DNA of 10,689 nucleotides from Spirochaetaceae bacterium (GTDB lineage: Bacteria > Spirochaetota > Spirochaetia > UBA9216): contig JAQQAK010000405.1 in assembly GCA_028527945.1 (NCBI GenBank), positions 1-10,689 of the forward strand, read 5' to 3'. Below are positions 1-5,285 of the stretch, in pieces (the stretch's first letter is position 1; each line of letters begins with the position of its first letter). Under the pieces are notes generated by a model that did no database searches, was not told the origin of the DNA, and saw nothing but the letters and a program-made list of their open reading frames with translations. A program made the translations under genes and the position numbers.

Positions 1-625
1 CTATCCGCCTGCAATACTCACAAATTTTATGTCTGATATTATAGCTTGAGTTATTGAATATAAATCTTTCATTTTTTAGTTCACTAAGTGATATATAATC
101 TTTTTTGGCAAATGGATGCTCAACACCAACAAAGGCTAATACTTCTTCTGAGATGAGCGGAGTCCATTCAATAATATCTGACTCTATAGGAGAGAAAGTA
201 ATACCGAAGTCAATTTCTCCGTTTTCAATACTTTTTTTTATTTCAGAACAGGATTGAATATATTGTTCAACATGCAAATCTGGATTGTTCATCATATATG
301 AAACCAGTGGGGCCGTGATGAATCCTGATTCTGTGATTGAAAATTTAATCTGGTTTGATTTTTCTTTGTTTAGAGCCTGTACTTCTTTTACTCCGTCATC
401 AATTTCCATTAATGCACGTTCCGCGCGTCTTAAGAGAATTTTACCTGCGTCGTTAAGGATGATGCGATTTTTCTCTCTGTCAAATAACTTTGTTCCCACA
501 TTTTCTTCAAGTCTTAAGATTGTTCTACTTAAAGCTGGTTGAGAAATGTTAAGTTTTTCTGCGGCATGAGTAATATGTTCTGTTTCAGCAACTACCTTAA
601 AATATTGAAGTTGGTTTAATTCCAT
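1..625 (-). CDS. LysR-family transcriptional regulator, C-terminus cut off by window start
   Basis: The reading frame is open on the minus strand from the ATG at 625-623 to the window edge (208 codons, no stop). The N-terminus MELNQLQYFKVVAETEHITH is a textbook LysR start. It continues into the winged helix-turn-helix AAEKLNISQPALSRTILRLE (about residues 21-40) and the ...VGTKLFDR motif. A linker helix follows, and from about residue 90 the first part of the periplasmic-binding-like effector domain (FSITESGFITAPLVSYM, GEIDFGITFSP). An AAAGGAT ribosome binding site lies about 6 nt before the ATG. A 9-bp perfect dyad just upstream is a candidate operator. The missing part is roughly the last 85-90 residues of a usual ~295-residue protein. 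LysR proteins are usually autoregulated and control a nearby gene; which gene is not visible here, because the next gene to the left is outside the window and the esterase to the right is a separate transcript. Family certain, target unknown. Confidence 0.95.
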   Translation of the reverse strand, partial: MELNQLQYFKVVAETEHITHAAEKLNISQPALSRTILRLEENVGTKLFDREKNRIILNDAGKILLRRAERALMEIDDGVKEVQALNKEKSNQIKFSITESGFITAPLVSYMMNNPDLHVEQYIQSCSEIKKSIENGEIDFGITFSPIESDIIEWTPLISEEVLAFVGVEHPFAKKDYISLSELKNERFIFNNSSYNIRHKICEYCRRI

Positions 626-641
626 ATTTTATCCTTTAAAT

Positions 642-665
642 AATTATTACATTAACGTAATAATT
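642..665. promoter_or_regulatory. Perfect inverted repeat upstream of the lysR gene, candidate operator
   Basis: AATTATTAC (642-650) and GTAATAATT (657-665) are perfect 9-bp arms around the 6-nt spacer ATTAAC. The dyad lies 17-40 nt upstream of the LysR start codon. A TATAAT hexamer for minus-strand transcription lies at 685-680, with no good -35, so the dyad would fall just downstream of the transcription start. This would suit autorepression. The dyad is seen directly; the operator role is inference. Confidence 0.45.
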
Positions 666-747
666 GTCTAATAGTCTATATTATACAAGCGTAACTTACA
701 ATGACAGTGGTTTTATGGAATTTAAAAATAATGTAAAATCTATATCT

Positions 748-790
748 AAAAGCCTTTTACAAAACAAACATTGTTTTGCAAAAGGCTTTT
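748..790 (-). terminator. Intrinsic terminator of the EstA-like esterase gene
   Basis: Two 20-nt arms, 748-767 and 771-790, pair around a 3-nt loop. The single non-Watson-Crick position (759/779) is A-C on the plus strand but U-G in minus-strand RNA, so the hairpin is fully paired only when read from the minus strand. It begins 4 nt after the esterase stop codon and ends in GGCTTTT on that strand. It separates the esterase transcript from the lysR gene. Confidence 0.85.
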
Positions 791-794
791 ATAA

Positions 795-2147
795 CTATTG
801 AATATTGATTTGTTTGGATATCCACTCCCATGAAGAAATTCCTGAAAAGTCAGAGACTGATTCATCATTGAAAAAATATATCCAGCTCCAATGACCATTA
901 TATTTATATGGAGAGCCATTATCAGTCTTATATAATCCTGATTTATTAATTACTTCATCACTTGTTGATACTTCAAGTTTATTCGCACCAAGTTTTTGTA
1001 AACGCTCAATAGTTGGTATTTCATATTCTGTTGGTACAATAATCGGATCATCTTTGCTATAAATGAAATAGATTGGAGTGTCTGCTAAAGTTTGTAACAT
1101 ATCTTCTGTTATCCATGTGTCGTTATAAGCTTCACAGCAAGGTACTCCTGCTGTAAATTCTCCCGGGTATTTCATTATAAGATTCAAAACCATGAAGCCC
1201 CCGTTTGAGCAGCCGGATAGAATAACCTTTTTTGCTCCACATTTGGCGCGGTAGAAATCTAAAAACTCCTTTAGTGATTCAGTATATTTACTGGTTCCGT
1301 CTTTTGTATACATTCCTGAGCCGTCATCCATCCACATTGAATAACATTGTGGAGCTACAATTTTAGCGCCTCCTACAGCAGTCTGGAATGTGTCACTTGC
1401 AAGAGCTGTAACCTCATTACCAAGTAGTGTTACGTCTATATCAGAAATATATCCTTCTGGAGCGCCTCCCTCCCCAGCTCCGTGCAGCCACACTATTAAT
1501 GTATCAGTTTTATTTTCAGGCTCAAAGAATGCGTATTTATATATTTCACCATTTGATGCTGTAAATACATCAGAGTTAAAGTTATCAGCATCACTTGTTT
1601 TGGAAGTAAATACTGGATTAATATTTATCGAGTTAACTAATTTCCCTTTTGTGGTAATTTTTGCTGTTTCAGATAGAGATATATCTAATGTGTAAGGATT
1701 AGCCCATACATTTTTTCCAAATATTTCCATTGTGCATAAAAATGGTGAGCCTTCTGTTGGCGAACAGGCCAATTGTAATTGTATAAATTCTGAAGAACCT
1801 TGTATTTTATTTCCGTTATTATCAACAAGATAAGCATCTGTTATTTTGCGTGAAAAACTTTTTTCTATAACCGGTAATTTGTTATTACTCCAGTCTGTTA
1901 CCTGTTTTGTTTCAACTACTGAAAAGTCTTTGATTTTTACAGAGTCAATTGGAGTATTAAGTTTTACTAATACAGAGTTAACTCCTGGGCCCCAATCATA
2001 GGCTCCAACATGTATTGAATAACTTCCTTGTATTGAAATATTTTCTTCATCGCTTTTGTCTGTAGAAACACATCCTGTAAATGCTGTACTAAAAATAGCA
2101 GTCATTAAAACTACACATAATGGTTGTACCATTTCCCTATTAATCAT
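795..2147 (-). CDS. Lipoprotein esterase, EstA/PHB-depolymerase-like alpha/beta hydrolase with N-terminal Ig-like domain
   Basis: A 450-residue lipoprotein. The signal peptide ends in the lipobox AFTGC with the lipidated Cys at 26. Residues about 38-170 look like the Ig-like N-terminal domain seen in Thermotoga EstA-type esterases. The catalytic domain starts near 195 and carries LHGAGEGG (221-228, oxyanion loop), the nucleophile elbow GCSNGG (312-317, Ser314), a likely acid at Asp366/367 in YSKDDP, and His419 in NGHWSW. This matches the COG4099-type predicted peptidases/esterases and feruloyl-esterase-like enzymes of plant-polysaccharide degraders. The likely role is surface or periplasmic hydrolysis of acyl or feruloyl esters; the true substrate cannot be read from sequence. 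The start ATG is set by a strong AGGAGGT ribosome binding site 5-6 nt upstream. A TATAAT lies upstream on the minus strand (2181-2176) without a matching -35. A strong terminator follows directly. Base composition is AT-rich. Confidence 0.88.
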   Translation of the reverse strand: MINREMVQPLCVVLMTAIFSTAFTGCVSTDKSDEENISIQGSYSIHVGAYDWGPGVNSVLVKLNTPIDSVKIKDFSVVETKQVTDWSNNKLPVIEKSFSRKITDAYLVDNNGNKIQGSSEFIQLQLACSPTEGSPFLCTMEIFGKNVWANPYTLDISLSETAKITTKGKLVNSININPVFTSKTSDADNFNSDVFTASNGEIYKYAFFEPENKTDTLIVWLHGAGEGGAPEGYISDIDVTLLGNEVTALASDTFQTAVGGAKIVAPQCYSMWMDDGSGMYTKDGTSKYTESLKEFLDFYRAKCGAKKVILSGCSNGGFMVLNLIMKYPGEFTAGVPCCEAYNDTWITEDMLQTLADTPIYFIYSKDDPIIVPTEYEIPTIERLQKLGANKLEVSTSDEVINKSGLYKTDNGSPYKYNGHWSWIYFFNDESVSDFSGISSWEWISKQINIQ

Positions 2148-2457
2148 ATAAACCTCCTGAAAATGTTTCTTAAATATTATATTCCAGTTGTCAAGTTCTA
2201 TAATTTATCTATTTTTAAAACATAGAGTTTTTTAGCTGTTACCCCTGAATTGAGAAGTATGTTAGATAGTCTAACTTCTATGGGACATAGAAAACTATTT
2301 CTATTAATATTACCGGATATAAATGGTATAAAGAGCGGCAAATCAGGCTCATCTATCAGATTTATGACATGCCTAACAAAAGTTTAATTGGAAGACAAAA
2401 CTTATCAAGTATTTTCTTTTTCCCTTTAAGAAAAGTTGATTAGTTGTCTCTTGCTTT
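2148..2457. other. AT-rich intergenic stretch, no gene seen
   Basis: No coding frame with a ribosome binding site or recognisable protein on either strand. It must hold the esterase promoter (minus strand): a TTGACA is present at 2194-2189 and a TATAAT at 2181-2176, but only 7 bp apart, so they cannot be one promoter. A small hairpin is formed by GTTAGA (2261-2266) and TCTAAC (2270-2275), extended by AGAA/TTCT across a 4-nt bulge. The heptamer GTTGATT at 2435-2441 reappears at the end of the repeat copy that follows. Confidence 0.5.
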
Positions 2458-2626
2458 TTTTATTCGCCGGGAAGGTTTAATACCCCGCCCTGCTTTAGCA
2501 GTATTCTACTTGCGGAATCTTCTATTTGGAAAGAGTATTTTTGTGTTGGGTATAAAACCTGACCGTCTAAACCCATTCCTTGCAGAACCAACCATAATTC
2601 GGAGCTCTGCTCCGGAGTGGTTGATT
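2458..2626 (+). repeat. Direct repeat, copy 1 (~166 bp)
   Basis: The first 136 bp (2458-2593) match 4099-4234 with three substitutions and no gaps. The last ~33 bp share only the block from CTCTGCTCCGGAGT to GTTGATT, with a 3-nt length difference. Internal short dyads include CGG..GGT/ACC..CCG near the left end, CTGC-TTTA-GCAG, GGT/ACC, and CGGAGC-TCT-GCTCCG near the right end. A short frame is open through it, but all three substitutions between copies would change the amino acid, which argues against coding. GTTGATT occurs on both sides (2435-2441 and 2620-2626), resembling a target duplication, but this is weak. I do not recognise the element. Confidence 0.93.
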
Positions 2627-2841
2627 TGAATATTTTATGATTGAAAAAAGAGAAAAGGCTAAGTATAAAAAGAGCGATCTTGTCGGTGTGAAAAAACGAT
2701 GAGGGGTAAAAAGCGGCTGTTAAGTTGTTTATTTGTGGGATAAGTGGATAAAGAAAATAGTGTATTCTTTAAAATATTTATAACATTTTAGATTTTATAT
2801 GGAGTGGCAAAAGGTTGTGTGGCTAGAGATTTTGAAAAATA
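2627..2841. other. Gene-poor stretch between repeat copy 1 and the ankyrin gene leader
   Basis: Only a 21-codon frame beginning ATG at 2637 (lysine-rich, ending VGVKKR) stands out, and it has no ribosome binding site at a usable distance. It could be a remnant of a lost gene or chance. No hairpin with a T-run and no convincing promoter before 2842. Confidence 0.4.
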
Positions 2842-2850
2842 TGATATAAT
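2842..2850 (+). promoter_or_regulatory. Candidate extended -10 promoter for the ankyrin gene
   Basis: TGATATAAT is a perfect extended -10 (TGnTATAAT). There is no good -35 at 17 bp, which extended -10 promoters can lack. Transcription from about 2857 would give a leader of roughly 150 nt. A second TATAAT at 2929-2934 is an alternative, also without a -35. Sequence match only. Confidence 0.35.
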
Positions 2851-2931
2851 AGGATGGTTTTTAAGAAGAAATGTTAAAACTATAAGTATTGACTTCATCT
2901 CGTTATCACTTAAGGCCTAAGAACTTTTTAT

Positions 2932-2983
2932 AATCTTTTAGTTGCTACGTAACTAAGATTTTCGCCTTCCGTGGCGAGAATCT
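2932..2983 (+). promoter_or_regulatory. Two overlapping, mutually exclusive hairpins in the ankyrin gene leader
   Basis: Hairpin A pairs AATCTT+AGTT (2932-2943, with a 2-nt bulge) with AACTAAGATT (2951-2960). Hairpin B pairs AGATTTTCGCC (2956-2966) with GGCGAGAATCT (2973-2983), 11 bp around a 6-nt loop. Its single mismatch is a U-G wobble only in plus-strand RNA. The two share 2956-2960 and cannot form together. B ends 17 nt before the ribosome binding site and is followed by a TTTTT at 2993-2997. The layout resembles a leader switch; no ligand class is recognised. Confidence 0.45.
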
Positions 2984-3007
2984 AACGTAAAGTTTTTATA
3001 GGAGTTT

Positions 3008-3463
3008 ATGATGTATTTGAGAATTAAAAGAAAGTCGTTATTGCTACTTATTGCCATGATGCTAATTTTTTCATCAGCCGCTCTTTTTGGGGAAGGGCTG
3101 CAGCTTGCTGCTTATAATGGTGATTTAGAAAGAGTAAAGGAAATCCTTAAGGGTGAATTCGACCCGGATGAGCGTGACAGCTTTGGCGGAACCGCTCTTC
3201 ACGCGTCCATGTTTCAGGAAAATATGGAGATTATCGAGCTTTTAATAAATGCAGGACTGGATGTTAATGCACAGGGTACGTCAAATGGTTACACACCACT
3301 TCATGACGCAGTGTGGGCCAATAATCTTGAAGCGGCAAAACTGCTCATTAAAAATGGCGCTCTCCTTGATATTAAGGGCAATGATGGGCTTACTCCCTAT
3401 GACAAGGCCGTTAAAGAAAATAGGAAGCAGTTTGTTAAATACTTTGACAGCCTTAAGGACTAA
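3008..3463 (+). CDS. Secreted ankyrin-repeat protein
   Basis: 151 residues. A basic N-terminus and a hydrophobic stretch (about residues 11-27) make a signal peptide ending near ALFGEG, so the product is probably periplasmic or exported. The rest is ankyrin repeats: a degenerate first unit (about 29-57, LQLAAYNGDLERVKEILKG), two good units (about 58-91 with GGTALHASMFQENMEIIELL; about 93-126 with GYTPLHDAVWANNLEAAKLL) and a shortened last unit (DGLTPYDKAV, 126-150). Ankyrin units bind protein partners; no catalytic domain is present. There are two adjacent ATG codons. AGGAG at 3000-3004 is only 3 nt from the first (3008) but 6 nt from the second (3011), so 3011 is the likelier start. It stands alone after a structured leader, between the two repeat copies. 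More GC-rich than the esterase genes. Partner and role unknown. Confidence 0.88.
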   Translation: MMYLRIKRKSLLLLIAMMLIFSSAALFGEGLQLAAYNGDLERVKEILKGEFDPDERDSFGGTALHASMFQENMEIIELLINAGLDVNAQGTSNGYTPLHDAVWANNLEAAKLLIKNGALLDIKGNDGLTPYDKAVKENRKQFVKYFDSLKD

Positions 3464-3572
3464 TTAAACTTCCCAAAAACATCAAACCATCATTTTTTAC
3501 TTTATAAAATAATCAAGAAAATAACTTCTTCCAAGGGTAGTATTGATAAAAATATGATTTGAGGAGTTATTT

Positions 3573-4040
3573 ATGGAATTAAAACAAATTGGAGTTGTTG
3601 AGCAGAAGGGTGATTTTTTTGCTGTCAGGCTGGAGCAAAAGTTCATCGATGGGCTGAAGGGACTGGATGGTTTCTCTATGCTGAACATTCTGTGGTGGGC
3701 AGACCAAACCATTGATTATTATTCAGATGAGAGCATTCTTATCAAAAAGCCTTATACCAAAGGTCCGGAGCAGATTGGTGTTTTTGCTACAAGATCTCCA
3801 ATTCGTCCCAATGCTATTTGTGTTTCACCTATTGGTGTTAAGGCAATTGACTATAATGAAGGAATTATAGAAACTTATTATATTGATGCCTTCCCGGGAA
3901 CACCGGTAATTGACATCAAGCCCTATCATCCTTCTACTGAAATTTCTAAAGAGGTTGAGGTTCCAACGTGGTGCAGGCACTGGCCGGAAAGTATTGAAGA
4001 TTCAGGTCGCTTTGACTGGGAATCCGAGTTTAATTTTTAA
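3573..4040 (+). CDS. TrmO/TsaA-family (UPF0066) protein, putative SAM-dependent tRNA methyltransferase, short form
   Basis: 155 residues, one domain. The family signatures are GVFATRSPIRPNAI (69-82; usual form GVFATRSP.RPNPIG) and GTPVIDIKPYHP (109-120; usual form GTPVLDIKPY). TrmO N6-methylates the t6A37 base of some tRNAs using SAM through an unusual beta-barrel fold. E. coli TrmO is ~235 residues; this one lacks the C-terminal domain, as do many bacterial and archaeal single-domain members. Instead it ends in a Trp/His-rich tail (PTWCRHWPESIEDSGRFDWE). The change of Pro-Ile-Gly to Ala-Ile-Cys in the signature, together with the missing domain, leaves substrate and even tRNA activity open. 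The start ATG has GAGGAG 6 nt upstream. It stands alone, followed by a hairpin, and lies between the two repeat copies. Family confident, exact function not. Confidence 0.82.
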   Translation: MELKQIGVVEQKGDFFAVRLEQKFIDGLKGLDGFSMLNILWWADQTIDYYSDESILIKKPYTKGPEQIGVFATRSPIRPNAICVSPIGVKAIDYNEGIIETYYIDAFPGTPVIDIKPYHPSTEISKEVEVPTWCRHWPESIEDSGRFDWESEFNF

Positions 4041-4053
4041 TAATCATGTATAG

Positions 4054-4081
4054 TGTGCTTCTGAGATTTTTCAGAAGCACA
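4054..4081 (+). terminator. Hairpin after the TrmO-family gene, possible terminator
   Basis: TGTGCTTCTGA (4054-4064) and TCAGAAGCACA (4071-4081) are perfect 11-bp arms with a 6-nt loop, 13 nt after the stop codon. The following bases (TGGCGTTTTG) carry only a short, delayed T-run, so termination may be inefficient or read in either direction. Confidence 0.55.
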
Positions 4082-4098
4082 TGGCGTTTTGAACAACA

Positions 4099-4264
4099 TT
4101 TTATTCGCCGGGAAGGTTTAATACCCCGCCCTGTTTTAGCAGTATTCTACTTGCGGAATCTTCTATTTGGAAAGAGTATTTTTGTGTTGGGTATGAAACC
4201 TGACCGTCTAAACCAATTCCTTGCAGAACCAACCTGTGTTTGCTCTGCTCCGGAGTTGTTGATT
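4099..4264 (+). repeat. Direct repeat, copy 2 (~166 bp), abutting the AraC ribosome binding site
   Basis: The 136-bp core (4099-4234) matches copy 1 with three substitutions (C/T in the CTGC-TTTA-GCAG loop element, kept as a wobble pair; A/G; C/A). The right-hand ~30 bp keep CTCTGCTCCGGAGT and GTTGATT. It ends exactly where the AraC Shine-Dalgarno begins. It is in an open frame with AraC, so automated callers may fuse it to that protein as a 77-residue N-terminal extension. Confidence 0.93.
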
Positions 4265-4276
4265 AAGAGGTGCAAA

Positions 4277-5137
4277 TTGAGTAATCTTGATTATATATAC
4301 AAGGCCCTTGAGATTATTGAAGAGAATCTCAGGGATGAAATAAATGTCTACGATGTTTCTGAAGGCTTCGGGTTTTCTCTTTATTACTTCAGCCGGATAT
4401 TCAAGGGAGTTACCGGGTATAATTTAAAGGAATACATTCTATCCAGAAAGATCAGCGAGGCCTGCACAGAGGTTCTTGATGGGGAGAAGAATATTGTTGA
4501 TATTGCCTTTGATTACGGTTTTGGCTCCCATGAATCTTTTAGCCGTGCCTTTTTTAGAATTACAGGTATGAACCCTTCAGAGGCAAGAAGGCTGAATCGG
4601 CCAATTCCTGTAGCGACCTTTCCACCTCTTACCAGAACGAAGCTTGAAAATCGTGCATCCAATTCCTGTCAGAAGCCCGAAGAGGTTATACTTGATGAAA
4701 TAATACTTGTCGGCATTCCTTTTTATTATAACCTTGCCTATGAGAATGATCTCTCAAAGCCCTGGGGTAATCTTGTTTCAAATGTTTCACTGATAGAGTC
4801 AAGACTTCTCCCTGAAAGATATTTTCAGCTTCAGTATTGGTTTCCGGAGCAGGAGCCTGATATGTTTTATTTTTTTATCGCTGTTCAGGCCGATAGTGCA
4901 GATGACATTCCAATCCAGTTTACGGTAAAAACAATTCCCCGTCAAAAGTACCTGAAGTTTTTACATAAGGGTAGGGCCAATACTGTTGGAAGAACATATC
5001 AATATATTTATGAAAATTATCTGCCGGAGTCAAACTACCGTCTGCCGCATTTATATAATTTTGAATATTATGGTAAAGGTCATTTAGGCCCATTTAATGA
5101 TGAATCTGTCAGCGAGATTTATATCCCTGTAAATTGA
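4277..5137 (+). CDS. AraC-family regulator with C-terminal GyrI-like effector-binding domain
   Basis: 286 residues from a TTG start at 4277. That start is preferred because AGAGGTG lies 4 nt upstream and the protein then begins MSNLDYIYKALEIIEENL, the usual beginning of the AraC DNA-binding domain. The frame is open back to an ATG at 4046, but that part is only the repeat. Helix-turn-helix 1 is at about 24-43 (DVSEGFGFSLYYFSRIFK). Helix-turn-helix 2 is at about 72-97 (NIVDIAFDYGFGSHESFSRA). A linker is followed from about 135 to 286 by a GyrI-like small-molecule-binding domain (LVGIPFYY..., FYFFIAVQAD, FNDESVSEIYIPVN). Rob- and BmrR-like regulators of this design sense hydrophobic drugs or metabolites. 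The target is unknown; the nearest downstream gene is the carboxylesterase, which has its own promoter. More GC-rich than the esterase genes. Confidence 0.92.
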   Translation: MSNLDYIYKALEIIEENLRDEINVYDVSEGFGFSLYYFSRIFKGVTGYNLKEYILSRKISEACTEVLDGEKNIVDIAFDYGFGSHESFSRAFFRITGMNPSEARRLNRPIPVATFPPLTRTKLENRASNSCQKPEEVILDEIILVGIPFYYNLAYENDLSKPWGNLVSNVSLIESRLLPERYFQLQYWFPEQEPDMFYFFIAVQADSADDIPIQFTVKTIPRQKYLKFLHKGRANTVGRTYQYIYENYLPESNYRLPHLYNFEYYGKGHLGPFNDESVSEIYIPVN

Positions 5138-5212
5138 TCTTGTGAATCAATAATCATTAACTTTTCTATATGAATAAACTTTTTGTTGATGCCCATAAAC
5201 AAATTACTTATT

Positions 5213-5240
5213 TTGAGATCTCGTTAGGTGGTATTACAAT
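5213..5240 (+). promoter_or_regulatory. Candidate promoter of the type-B carboxylesterase gene
   Basis: TTGAGA (5213-5218), 16-bp spacer, TACAAT (5235-5240). The predicted start is near 5247, about 39 nt before the TTG start codon. The -35 overlaps the palindrome GAGATCTC (5215-5222). TCGTA-ATAA-TACGA (5257-5270) is a small dyad inside the leader, just before the ribosome binding site, and could be an operator. Confidence 0.5.
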
Positions 5241-5285
5241 TACTTGTCTATGCGTATCGTAATAATACGAAAAAAGGAGTGTATT

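Noticed and set aside
285..542. 85-codon plus-strand frame
   Set aside because: It is the reverse of the lysR coding sequence, which has a clear LysR protein on the minus strand and a ribosome binding site.
2444..2629. 61-codon frame through repeat copy 1
   Set aside because: It starts at a TTG without a ribosome binding site, and the differences from copy 2 are all amino-acid changing; treated as non-coding repeat.
2637..2702. 21-codon lysine-rich peptide after repeat copy 1
   Set aside because: No ribosome binding site at a usable distance and nothing recognisable in the peptide; not enough to call a gene.
2725..2760. DnaA-box-like sequences (TTATCCACT and TTATCCCACA on the minus strand)
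   Set aside because: One near-match of this kind is expected by chance several times in 10 kb, and there is no dnaA, dnaN or AT-rich unwinding region beside it.
2360..2990. Integron cassette array (attC-like GCCTAAC at 2366, ATCTAAC at 2981, GTTAGGT at 5223)
   Set aside because: Single core-like heptamers occur, but none forms a correctly ordered RYYYAAC...GTTRRRY pair with matching inner arms, no integrase is present, and the MarR genes form a true operon rather than single-gene cassettes.
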